This document shows positions 54,201 to 61,490 of a DNA stretch of 64,000 nucleotides, piece after piece. Position 1 is the stretch's first letter; each line of letters opens with the position of its first letter. The DNA is taken from assembly GCA_027490225.1 (NCBI GenBank), contig JAIXYK010000001.1, positions 1 to 64,000 on the forward strand, given 5' to 3'. Under the pieces are notes generated by a model. It ran no database searches. It saw only the letters and a program-made list of their open reading frames with translations, and was not told the origin of the DNA. This DNA comes from Bacteroidota bacterium (lineage in GTDB: Bacteria > Bacteroidota > Bacteroidia > M30B66). Made by a program: the position numbers and the translations under genes.

Positions 54201-54683
54201 ATTGGCAAAATCAATAGAAAGCTTTTCTCCTCTTTGAATTTTAAAGGTATTCTTGGTTAGATTGGCATGTGTAACGACTCTTTCAAACAAAGCCTCCGGA
54301 TGCGTAACAATAAAGGCTGGGCGCTTATCTGTATTGATTTTATTGAGCACTTCAGCTCTTAGCAATTTATTATTCGAATCGGCAGATTCAACATCATAAG
54401 GTTTTTTATAGGATGCAGGAAAGAAATGAACCGGTAAATCTGGTAACAGCGTTTCAATATCATTTAGAAAATACGCGGCTTCTTCTCTGTCGGGAATTAT
54501 TGCCAAAAATGGTTGTTGCATTTCTGAATATGCTGCAGCGGCTATAAAAGCAGCTTGTGAACCAGCCATACCTTTTGCCTGAGCACGCGATAATTTGCTT
54601 GACTTTAAATGAGCTACAAGTTGTTTTACTACAGGGTGATGCTGAAATTTTTGAAGTAAATCTGGAAGTGTAATGGAATTCAA
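51297..54683 (-). CDS. mfd: transcription-repair coupling factor
   Basis: 1128 residues. Mfd frees RNA polymerase stalled at DNA damage and recruits UvrA. The UvrB-like N-terminal region (about 1-330), the RNA polymerase-binding domain (about 455-540; DFVTHVDHGVGRYAGLEKI), the RecG-like helicase with Walker A GDVGFGKTEIA, the DEEQKFG box and RGRVGRSNKKAFCYLL, and the C-terminal TRCF domain (about 990-1090) are all present. No ATG is at the N-terminus; a TTG at 54683 gives MNSITLPDLLQKF, which fits. Repairs bulky and UV lesions with the photolyases encoded earlier as a light-dependent complement. Confidence 0.96.
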   Translation of the reverse strand: MNSITLPDLLQKFQHHPVVKQLVAHLKSSKLSRAQAKGMAGSQAAFIAAAAYSEMQQPFLAIIPDREEAAYFLNDIETLLPDLPVHFFPASYKKPYDVESADSNNKLLRAEVLNKINTDKRPAFIVTHPEALFERVVTHANLTKNTFKIQRGEKLSIDFANEFLQDYEFERVDFVVQPGQFAIRGGILDVFSYSDEQPFRIEFFGNEVDSIRSFNPIDQLSVKNLDFVNIVPDVQGKILKESRENFLDFISKNTVVWIKDTELFLQRIENEFVKATQIFDQIENQTAQLPPEQLYSSREMMQDKMLGFNIIESGNGVLFNDSLTVEFQGIPQPSFNKNFNLITQRLTEHSKAKIENFIFADNARQLERIYAIFEDIGKEISFTAINFSLNEGFSDPSLKIACYTDHQLFDRYHRFKLKDGYARKEAITLKELQGLQPGDFVTHVDHGVGRYAGLEKIDVNGKQQEAIRLVYRDNDMLYVSIHSLHRISKFTGKEGTEPKLNKLGSGTWAALKQKTKSRVKDIARDLINLYAERKSRKGFGFSKDTYLQTELEASFIYEDTPDQVKSTRDVKRDMEKEAPMDRLVCGDVGFGKTEIAVRAAFKAVNDSKQVAVLVPTTILALQHYKTFAERLKPFPCNVDYLNRFKSAKEQKETLQRLAEGKIDIIIGTHRLISKDVKFKDLGLMIIDEEQKFGVSAKEKLKQIKVDVDTLTLTATPIPRTLHFSMMGARDLSIINTPPPNRYPVQTELHTFNEEIIRDAINFEVQRGGQAFLVNNRVQNIAEVCDLVRRLCPGVKVAFGHGQMDPEDLEDVMMRFINGEFDVLVATTIIESGLDISNANTIIINNAHLFGLSDLHQMRGRVGRSNKKAFCYLLTTPVSLLTGEARKRLKAIEDFAELGSGFNIAMRDLDIRGAGDLLGAEQSGFISEIGFEMYHKILDEAISELKETDFKDLFNEELEEKRKVWVSECQIDTDLEILIPDQYITNITERLLLYKDLDNAETEVELEHFAKNLVDRFGAIPKPTLELINTIRLRWIAKEMGFEKVVLKQQTFVGYFVTNQKSTFYQSPFFIALMQYLTRHPMKAKMKEKNNKLSIVMEQIKTLDQAVTSLGNMLSEARAIAGEQMINNS

Positions 54684-54809
54684 TTGGTAAATAATATAGC
54701 GCGAAATTAATGAAATAGATTTTGGAAAAAGTAATTGACAAGGCTAATTTAAATGAACCTTTTTCGTTACATCACATAAGGCCGAAAAATTAACTAAAAC
54801 ATCTTCCTT

Positions 54810-56180
54810 ATGAAACGTTCCAAAAGCTTTATTCTGTTGGTTGTTATTGCAACCGTGGTGTGTTCTATTACTGCAGTTACTGCAATTCAAGTTGTAAATA
54901 CAGGTTCTTTCGATTGGTATAAAAGACCATTTGTAAAAAAAGGGAAACGTGTAGAACATAAAAACGTTTTGCATAAACATATTGAAAAACCTTGCGTGTT
55001 CAAAACAGTATTTGGAGAACAAAGTTCAGATTCGGGATTTGTTTTTAAAACAAGTGAAAAAGTGCAGACTTCAATTAACAGAGCACTTTCTTGGATTTCA
55101 AAAGAACAAAACCAAGACGGAGGCTGGGCCGCCGGACAAAGATTCACCGAATCGTATGAAAAAAATAGGGCTGGTTCTAACGCTCAAAATCAAAGCGATC
55201 CTGCAACGACTTCTATGGTTGGCATGGCTTTATTGCGTTGTGGAAGTTCGCCCGCTAAAGGACAATACGCTGCTCAATCGCAGAAAGCCTTAGATTTTTT
55301 ACTCAATGCAGTTGAAAAATCTGCTGAGAATTCAGATAATATTACTACAATACAAGGAACTCAGCCTCAGGTAAAACTTGGTGGTAACATCGATGTGATA
55401 TTGACTTCACAGTATTTAACCAATCTTCTGGATGAAGTAACAAATACTGGATTGAAAAACAGAATCAATCTGGCGATTAATAAGTGTATAAGAAAAATAC
55501 AAAATGCTACTCAATCGGATGGTAGTATCAGAAATGGAGGTTGGGCATCGGTGCTTCAAAGTTCATTGGCCGATAATGCAATGGAAACAGCCTATAAAAA
55601 TGGGGCTAAAGTAGATACAGTAATAATGAATAAATCAAAAGACTTTCATAAAAGCAATGTTAACGCAAACGACGAAAATGTAGCCACAGAAAAGGCTGCC
55701 GGTGTAGTTTTGTATGCAGTTTCTAGCACGAGTCGTTCTAGCGCAAAAGAAGCTAAACTTGCAAAAGAAGCCATTGAAGATGCTGTGAAAAGTGGAAAAA
55801 CTAAAAGTAAGGCAATAACAGCAGAAAATTTAAAGAAATCAGGAATGAGTGATGCGCAAGCTATGAAATATGCATCGGCTTACAGTATTAATCAAACATC
55901 CCAAGCAATTGCGCAACGAGATGAAGTTATTACTGGTTTTGGAAACAATGGTGGTGAGGAATTTTTATCTTACGTGCAAACAGTTGAATCTATGGTAATG
56001 AGTAAGAATTTGGGCTGGAAAAAGTGGTACGACAATATTGGAGGAAGATTATTGAATATACAGGAAAACAATGGCAGTTGGACAGGTCATCACTGCATTA
56101 CAAGTCCAGTATTTTGTACTGCAACTTGTTTATTATTTCTCTCTGTTAACAATGATGTAGAAGAATTGATAAATTTGTAG
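54810..56180 (+). CDS. exported prenyltransferase/squalene-cyclase-like repeat (alpha-toroid) protein
   Basis: 456 residues with an N-terminal membrane anchor or signal (KSFILLVVIATVVCSITAVT). The mature part has repeated Gly-Trp phrases, NQDGGWAAGQ, DGSIRNGGWASVLQSSLADN and ENNGSWTGHHCITSPVFCTA, separated by helices, the pattern of the alpha/alpha toroid found in prenyltransferases, squalene cyclases and complement C3d. No catalytic DxDD-type motif is visible, so enzyme activity is unlikely. A Lys/Ala-rich insert (about 300-345) interrupts it. It has its own strong terminator and a nearby Mfd gene on the opposite strand. Role unknown. Confidence 0.82.
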   Translation: MKRSKSFILLVVIATVVCSITAVTAIQVVNTGSFDWYKRPFVKKGKRVEHKNVLHKHIEKPCVFKTVFGEQSSDSGFVFKTSEKVQTSINRALSWISKEQNQDGGWAAGQRFTESYEKNRAGSNAQNQSDPATTSMVGMALLRCGSSPAKGQYAAQSQKALDFLLNAVEKSAENSDNITTIQGTQPQVKLGGNIDVILTSQYLTNLLDEVTNTGLKNRINLAINKCIRKIQNATQSDGSIRNGGWASVLQSSLADNAMETAYKNGAKVDTVIMNKSKDFHKSNVNANDENVATEKAAGVVLYAVSSTSRSSAKEAKLAKEAIEDAVKSGKTKSKAITAENLKKSGMSDAQAMKYASAYSINQTSQAIAQRDEVITGFGNNGGEEFLSYVQTVESMVMSKNLGWKKWYDNIGGRLLNIQENNGSWTGHHCITSPVFCTATCLLFLSVNNDVEELINL

Positions 56181-56202
56181 CCGGGGGGAAAGGGAAATTA
56201 GA

Positions 56203-56233
56203 CGGTCGGAATGAAAATTCTGGCCGTTTTTTA
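56203..56233 (+). terminator. terminator of the alpha-toroid gene
   Basis: An 11-bp stem with two G-T wobbles, ACGGTCGGAAT (56203-56213) / ATTCTGGCCGT (56218-56228), closed by a GAAA tetraloop and followed by six T counting the end of the stem. It lies 23 bases behind the stop codon. Confidence 0.88.
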
Positions 56234-57463
56234 TTTCGCAGAACTTTCAAAACCTCTCACTTCAATTTTAGCAAACTGCTTGAGCAACAAGTGTAAAGGA
56301 TGTTTCGAATTGGGTTTAAAACGTGCTTTCAAAAAATCGTTTTCCTGAATGTTAGTAGCAATATAATCCTTTAACAAGTTCATTCCATTGGCATGAAATT
56401 GCACAGATTCATTCAAGGTTTTTAAAACTTCCGAATCAACTTTCTTTTTCAAACCTTGAATTGCTTGTATTGCGATTAACTTTTCTGGTGTTTTGGTAGG
56501 AATGGTTTTAACTATTTTTTCTAAAGTGCTGTTACATCCTTTTCTGTTTCCACTTTCTAATTGCTTTGCAGCCAAGTAAATTAAAATGATATCAGTTCTC
56601 ATATTTAACTTAGTAGCCAGTTGATTAGCTTTCTTTAAATCAGCAAATGCAGCATCAGTTAAGCGCTTATCATTTGTTGAAAATCGTTCTTGTGCTCTCG
56701 TAAAATAAAGTAAGGCCGAATACACTTTCTTTCTTTGTTCAATAACATCTTTGTTTTCAGTGTTTGGAGAAGGCAAATCCGACTTGGTTTCTAGCTCAAG
56801 TATGGCAGCAGACAATTTTTCTTCAGCTAAATAATGCCATCCTTTTCTTGCCAAAAACTGAGCTTGCATCAAAGTAATAATTCTTTTGAAATATACGTTT
56901 TGAATGCTCCCAACATTTATTTCTGATAGTTCATACAATACCACATCGTCTAAAATTTTTGCCCAGTTAAATCCTGCCAATGCAATGAATGCATGTTCTG
57001 TATTTGCATCAGATTTTAAATTATTGGATTTGTAAAAATCAACAATACTATCATATTTCTCCTTTTCGCAAATTTTTGAAAGCAAAGAAGGGTAAGTATC
57101 TTCATCTATTTTTTGAATTGCATTAGAAGCATTTAAGATTTGCTGTAACAACTGATTTTGCGTATATCCAATTGTTGGATTTTTCTTTAAAGTATCTTTA
57201 CTTAATCTTGAAAAATACCCGTTGATATAAGTTGTAAAAGGTCCCGTTAAAGAAATAGAATCAACCTGTGGAGTAAACAATTTTTGAATGGCAACGGAAT
57301 CCTTATAAATTTCAGAACGCAACAAAATTTTTGTGCTTTTCCACAATAATACAGGTAACGAAGTCTTGTATTTTTCTAATTGTTTCTTCTCTTTATCTAA
57401 ATCTACAGCATGTGCAGCTGTGTTAACTAGTAAGAGCAGTGTTAGTAAACTATTTTTGAACAT
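56231..57463 (-). CDS. exported protein of unknown function
   Basis: 410 residues from the ATG at 57463; the frame can be read from a TTG three codons earlier. A signal peptide (MFKNSLLTLLLLVNTAAHA) precedes an all-helical protein with possible TPR-like pairs (about 240-330; VYSALLYFTRAQERF, RLTDAAFADLKKANQLATKL, DIILIYLAAKQLESGNRKGC). No family recognised. It is a lone gene whose stop lies right behind the terminator of the convergent alpha-toroid gene. Probably periplasmic. Confidence 0.8.
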   Translation of the reverse strand: MFKNSLLTLLLLVNTAAHAVDLDKEKKQLEKYKTSLPVLLWKSTKILLRSEIYKDSVAIQKLFTPQVDSISLTGPFTTYINGYFSRLSKDTLKKNPTIGYTQNQLLQQILNASNAIQKIDEDTYPSLLSKICEKEKYDSIVDFYKSNNLKSDANTEHAFIALAGFNWAKILDDVVLYELSEINVGSIQNVYFKRIITLMQAQFLARKGWHYLAEEKLSAAILELETKSDLPSPNTENKDVIEQRKKVYSALLYFTRAQERFSTNDKRLTDAAFADLKKANQLATKLNMRTDIILIYLAAKQLESGNRKGCNSTLEKIVKTIPTKTPEKLIAIQAIQGLKKKVDSEVLKTLNESVQFHANGMNLLKDYIATNIQENDFLKARFKPNSKHPLHLLLKQFAKIEVRGFESSAK

Positions 57464-57629
57464 GAAGCGCAAGTTAAAAGCAATTTATGCTGCATTTTAA
57501 TGTTTGAGAATATTCAATTTAACATACATATCAACAGATTTAAATTGCATGTTGATTACATTTTCCCGATACAAAACAAAGAAATGTTTGAAAGTATTAT
57601 ATTGCGCTTAATTATAATTGAAGAGAAAG

Positions 57630-58400
57630 ATGCCAATCATTCAAACATGCTATTCCCCTGCCCTATATTCACTTTTTGAAGAACCAGAAACGATTGTAGT
57701 AGTTGTAGATATTTTTAGAGCAACTTCGGCAATATGTACTGCGTTAGATAACGGTGTTGCTAAAATGATTCCAGTTGCTGGCCTAGACGAAGCAAGAAAA
57801 TACAAAGAAATGGGCTACATGGTTGCAGCAGAAAGAAATGCCATAAAAGAAGAAGGCTTCGATTTAGGAAATTCTCCTTTTGATTATTTGGGAGATAATG
57901 TAAAGGGAAAGACTATAGCTATTTCCACTACAAACGGCACCCAAGCAATTGAAGCTGCAAAGTCAGCATCTACAATCGTTATTGGTTCTTTTCTAAATGT
58001 TAGTTCATTAGCAGAATGGCTTATCATTCAACAAAAAAATGTTTTGATTCTATGTTCTGGATGGAAAAATAAATACAACATGGAAGATTCGCTTTTTGCT
58101 GGTTGTTTATCATTGGAATTGTTAAAGCAAAAAGAATTTGAAACAGCATGCGATTCAACCATTGCAGCAGGTCATTTGTACAATTTAGCAAAAAATGACA
58201 TGTTTACATTTCTTGAATACAGCTCTCATAGAAAAAGGCTAAAGAACCTGAACTTAGAAAATGATATTACTTATTGCTTGACGTTAAATACCATTACTAC
58301 CATTCCGATTTATTTTGAAGGCGGTTTGGTTGCATTAACACCAGAAGTACTGATGCAAATGGGAGAAGAGTCTTTAGTTGCTACCGAAAAGAAATCATGA
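57630..58400 (+). CDS. comB: 2-phosphosulfolactate phosphatase-like protein
   Basis: 256 residues from the ATG at 57630; the frame also opens at a TTG four codons earlier. ComB removes phosphate from 2-phosphosulfolactate, first described in coenzyme M synthesis in archaea, and occurs in many bacteria. Hallmarks are VVVDIFRATSAICTALDNGV, AAERNAIKEEGFDLGNSPFD and ISTTNGTQAIEAAKSA. Bacteroidota make sulfonolipids but do not make coenzyme M, so a sulfonate-related role other than CoM is likely (inference). The last four bases overlap the next gene (ATGA). Confidence 0.93.
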   Translation: MPIIQTCYSPALYSLFEEPETIVVVVDIFRATSAICTALDNGVAKMIPVAGLDEARKYKEMGYMVAAERNAIKEEGFDLGNSPFDYLGDNVKGKTIAISTTNGTQAIEAAKSASTIVIGSFLNVSSLAEWLIIQQKNVLILCSGWKNKYNMEDSLFAGCLSLELLKQKEFETACDSTIAAGHLYNLAKNDMFTFLEYSSHRKRLKNLNLENDITYCLTLNTITTIPIYFEGGLVALTPEVLMQMGEESLVATEKKS

Positions 58401-59374
58401 AAAAAATAATTGGTGCAAGTTTTTTCTGTTTGTTCCTTTTCATTTTCTCAATTGAAACGGCAGATTCATGGGGCTTTTTTGCCCATAAGCAAATCAATAG
58501 AATTGCGGTTTTTACTTTGCCCCCTGAATTGATAGGATTTTATAAAGACAATATTGAATTTATAACAGAACATGCCGTTGATCCTGATAAAAGACGCTAT
58601 GCTGTTACTGGAGAAGCTGAAAGGCATTTTATTGACTTAGACAGATATGGACTTCATCCAATAGATTCTATGCCACACAATTGGGATGATGCGGTAAAAA
58701 AATATACAGAAGACACATTAAAAGCGCATGGCATTGTGCCTTGGCATATTGATGTAATGGTAAAAAGACTAACAGCAGCTTTTAAAGCCGAAGATTACGA
58801 TAGAATTTTAAGACTTTCCGCAGATTTAGGTCATTATGTTGGAGATTCTCATGTTCCATTACATACCACTAAGAATTACAATGGTCAATTGACTAATCAG
58901 AAAGGAATACACGGATTTTGGGAGTCGCGACTACCTGAGTTGTACAATGATAACTACGATTTTTTTGTAGGAAAAGCTAAATACATAGAAAACCCATTGG
59001 AATTGGCGTGGAGCACAGTTGCTGAAAGTTTTGCAGCTAAAGATTCAGTATTGCTTTTTGAAGCTCAACTCAACAAAAGTTTTCCTGAAGACCGTAAATA
59101 TTCTTTTGAAAATCGAGGAGCAACATTAATGAAAGTTTACAGTGAAGATTACTCTAACGCGTACCATAAAATGTTAAATGGAATGGTAGAAAGGCGCATG
59201 CGGAAAGCAATAATCACTGCAGGAAGTTTATGGTTTACAGCCTGGGTAAATGCTGGGCAACCAGATTTGGATAAGTATAAAAACAAAAAAATAGATATTA
59301 AAACTGAACAAGAAATAGCTGCTGAAGAACAACAGTATCAAAGTGGAAAAAATAAAGGCAGAATTTGTGACTAA
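58397..59374 (+). CDS. exported zinc-dependent phospholipase C/S1-P1 nuclease-fold enzyme
   Basis: 325 residues. The signal peptide (MKKIIGASFFCLFLFIFSIE) probably ends before SWGFFAHKQINR, so that a Trp close to the mature N-terminus can bind the zinc cluster, as in the zinc phospholipase C/P1 nuclease fold. Other zinc-binding His and Asp residues are in AERHFIDLDRY, LSADLGHYVGDSHVPLHTTK and KGIHGFWESRL. The zinc site looks complete. Substrate may be a phospholipid or nucleic acid. Start codon overlaps comB (ATGA), so the two are expressed together. Confidence 0.9.
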   Translation: MKKIIGASFFCLFLFIFSIETADSWGFFAHKQINRIAVFTLPPELIGFYKDNIEFITEHAVDPDKRRYAVTGEAERHFIDLDRYGLHPIDSMPHNWDDAVKKYTEDTLKAHGIVPWHIDVMVKRLTAAFKAEDYDRILRLSADLGHYVGDSHVPLHTTKNYNGQLTNQKGIHGFWESRLPELYNDNYDFFVGKAKYIENPLELAWSTVAESFAAKDSVLLFEAQLNKSFPEDRKYSFENRGATLMKVYSEDYSNAYHKMLNGMVERRMRKAIITAGSLWFTAWVNAGQPDLDKYKNKKIDIKTEQEIAAEEQQYQSGKNKGRICD

Positions 59375-59388
59375 AATTTGGTTTCCTC

Positions 59389-60147
59389 ATGGCGATTGAT
59401 GAAGAAAAATTAATGATTTCTCACTTAACTTTGAGAAAAACAATAGGTTGGCTAGGAATCTGGCTTCCATTTGTTCTTATTGCAAGTAATTTTTTATTGA
59501 ACGCATTTGATCTGCTAAATAGCCCAACTCTAATAGATACACAATGCAGTAAACCATATCTTGCTGATGGTATTTTAAAAGCTTCAATTAGTCATTATTA
59601 CTACAGTGCTGTTGGTGAAATATTTACAGGAACAATTAGTGCTGTTTCACTTTTTATGTTTTGTTATAAAGGGCACAAAAACAGAAAACATGAATTTGGC
59701 TTGTCTGATAATGCGCTAACAAACATTATTGGTTTATCTGCTTTAGGTATTGTTATTTTCCCAACCAGTTCTCCTGAGTGTATTACAGACAACATTAGAA
59801 CATTTATGAGCAGCAAATTTTCTGGAACGATTCATTTAGTAATGGCTGCCATCTTTTTTATTTCGCTTTCAGTTATGTCTATTGTTAATTTCAGAAGAAC
59901 ACAAGATGTGCATACTTTTGGCAAAGAATTGAAACATAAAGTAATCCTTTTCTGTGGGATTGCCATGTTAGTTTGCATTTTCATTATATTTATATATGGT
60001 AACTTTATTGAATACAAATACGATTATATCGATGAGCTGAAACCTGTTTTTTGGTTAGAAGCAATCGCATTAATATTTTTCGGTATTTGCTGGATGATAA
60101 AAGGTCAGGTTGACTTTCTTTACTTGTATAAAAGGTTTAAAATCTGA
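59389..60147 (+). CDS. multi-pass membrane protein, DUF998-like
   Basis: 252 residues with about six membrane segments at roughly 18-38, 65-90, 108-125, 138-160, 180-202 and 215-235. The arrangement, and a loop with SHYYYSAVGEIFTGTISAVS followed by LGIVIFPTSSPECI, resemble DUF998-type integral membrane proteins. Function unknown. It starts 14 bases after the phospholipase-like gene and is probably the third gene of the comB unit. The end is near the minus-strand terminator of the ribosomal protein operon. Confidence 0.8.
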   Translation: MAIDEEKLMISHLTLRKTIGWLGIWLPFVLIASNFLLNAFDLLNSPTLIDTQCSKPYLADGILKASISHYYYSAVGEIFTGTISAVSLFMFCYKGHKNRKHEFGLSDNALTNIIGLSALGIVIFPTSSPECITDNIRTFMSSKFSGTIHLVMAAIFFISLSVMSIVNFRRTQDVHTFGKELKHKVILFCGIAMLVCIFIIFIYGNFIEYKYDYIDELKPVFWLEAIALIFFGICWMIKGQVDFLYLYKRFKI

Positions 60148-60167
60148 GTTTTCATCAATGTTTAAAA

Positions 60168-60203
60168 TGAAAAAAGCTAAATGCCTTATAGACATTGAGC
60201 TTT
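60168..60203 (-). terminator. terminator of the rpsF-rpsR-rplI operon
   Basis: An 11-bp stem with one A-G mismatch, AAAGCTAAATG (60173-60183) / CATTGAGCTTT (60193-60203), followed on the minus strand by a run of T (60170-60175, partly within the stem). It lies 24 bases behind the rplI stop. Confidence 0.7.
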
Positions 60204-60226
60204 CAAAAATAGAATAACGTAAGTTC

Positions 60227-60673
60227 TTATTCAGCTACTACTTCAAATTCTACATCAACTTTAATGTCTTTGTAAATTTTAACGTGTGCAGTATAAGTTC
60301 CTAAGTGTTTAATGGCTTCAGTATCGATAGTGATGTTCTTTCTATCAACTTCATGTCCTAGTTTTTTCAACGCTTCTGCTAACTGCAATGCATTCACAGA
60401 ACCAAAGATTTTCCCAGATTCACCAACTTTAGCACCAACTTCAACCTTAACAGTTGCAAGTTTCGTAGCTAAGTTTTGAGATTCTGTTCTGATTTTTTCT
60501 TCTTTGTGTGCACGTTGGCGTAAAGTTTCACTCAATACCTTTTTGGTACTTTCGTTAGCTAAAATTGCAAATCCTTGAGGAATAAGGAAGTTACGACCAT
60601 AGCCATTTTTAACTTTCACAATTTCGTCCTTGTTTCCAAGGTTCTTAACATCTTGTTTTAAAATGATTTCCAT
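60227..60673 (-). CDS. rplI: 50S ribosomal protein L9
   Basis: 148 residues, full length. The N-terminal rRNA-binding domain has the conserved start ILKQDVKNLGNKDEIVKVKN and GYGRNFLIPQGFAILA; a long connecting helix (about 40-75) leads to the C-terminal domain (about 80-148, with GSVNALQLAEALKKLG and TYTAHVKIYKDIKVDV). Third gene of the operon, 12 bases after rpsR. ATG at 60673. Confidence 0.98.
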   Translation of the reverse strand: MEIILKQDVKNLGNKDEIVKVKNGYGRNFLIPQGFAILANESTKKVLSETLRQRAHKEEKIRTESQNLATKLATVKVEVGAKVGESGKIFGSVNALQLAEALKKLGHEVDRKNITIDTEAIKHLGTYTAHVKIYKDIKVDVEFEVVAE

Positions 60674-60685
60674 GTCTTTTTCTTC

Positions 60686-60952
60686 TTATTTCATTAAATC
60701 AGCTACGTAAGGCATTAACGAAAGGTGACGAGCACGTTTGATAGCCTGTGATACTTTGCGTTGATATTTCAAAGATGTTCCTGTTAAGCGACGAGGAAGG
60801 ATTTTACCTTGCTCATTCACAAACTTCAATAAGAAGTCAGCGTCTTTGTAATCAATAAATTTAATTCCACTTTTCTTAAAGCGGCAATACTTTTTCTTTT
60901 TTACCTCTACCGTTGGTGGCGCGAGGTAACGAATTTCAGATGATGCACTCAT
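60686..60952 (-). CDS. rpsR: 30S ribosomal protein S18
   Basis: 88 residues with the signature [20 protein letters not shown] and [20 protein letters not shown], followed by [15 protein letters not shown]18 binds beside S6 on the 30S platform, and the genes for the two are adjacent here as usual. 22 bases separate it from rpsF. ATG at 60952. Confidence 0.98.
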   Translation of the reverse strand: MSASSEIRYLAPPTVEVKKKKYCRFKKSGIKFIDYKDADFLLKFVNEQGKILPRRLTGTSLKYQRKVSQAIKRARHLSLMPYVADLMK

Positions 60953-60974
60953 GATTCAATAATTTTTTTAAAAG

Positions 60975-61337
60975 TTAAACAACTGGTGTAAGCGCAGGTT
61001 TTTTGTCAAAACCTTTGGTACGTTTCTTTTCACTGTAGGCTTTTGCATGCTTGTCTAGCGATACCGTTAAAAAACGCAAAATGCGCTCGTCACGTTTAAA
61101 CGCTACCTCAATTTTTGCAATTAAGTCGCCCTGAGCAGTAAACTCAATAAGGTGATAGAAGCCTGTTGTCTTCTTTTGAATCGGATAAGCCAGTTTGCGC
61201 AATCCCCAGTTTTCTTCGTGGATGATATTTGCGCCATTCTCAGTAAGCATGGCTTTAAACTTACCGACCGCTTCCTTCATCTGATCATCAGACAAAACGG
61301 GAGTCATAATGAAAACGGTTTCATACTGTTTTAGCAT
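60975..61337 (-). CDS. rpsF: 30S ribosomal protein S6
   Basis: 120 residues from the ATG at 61337 ([20 protein letters not shown]), the normal start of the protein. The frame can be extended to a TTG at 61367, but that TTG is part of the promoter element TACTTTTG, so the extension is not transcribed. The central [20 protein letters not shown] and [19 protein letters not shown] are diagnostic. First gene of the operon S6-S18-L9. Confidence 0.97.
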   Translation of the reverse strand: MLKQYETVFIMTPVLSDDQMKEAVGKFKAMLTENGANIIHEENWGLRKLAYPIQKKTTGFYHLIEFTAQGDLIAKIEVAFKRDERILRFLTVSLDKHAKAYSEKKRTKGFDKKPALTPVV

Positions 61338-61364
61338 GGGTATATAGTTTTTTAAATTGGGTGG

Positions 61365-61372
61365 CAAAAGTA
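61365..61372 (-). promoter_or_regulatory. -7 promoter element of the rpsF-rpsR-rplI operon
   Basis: TACTTTTG on the minus strand, a full TAnnTTTG match, 27 bases before the ATG at 61337, leaving a leader of about 20 bases. Confidence 0.6.
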
Positions 61373-61476
61373 GTAAGTTTCATTGAGTTATACAAGTGTC
61401 AAATTAATATTGTTTAATATACATTAGATTGTTAGCATTCCTTTATTATTTGCCTCCATAATTTAAAGATGATTCT

Positions 61477-61484
61477 TATTTTTG
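61477..61484 (+). promoter_or_regulatory. -7 promoter element of parC
   Basis: TATTTTTG, a full TAnnTTTG match, six bases before the ATG at 61491. If used, the transcript has almost no leader. Confidence 0.55.
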
Positions 61485-61490
61485 CGCCCT

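Noticed and set aside
54460-55293. Reading frames around 54460-55293 on either strand other than mfd and the toroid gene
   Set aside because: They are shadows; they overlap the true coding frames and have no recognisable features.
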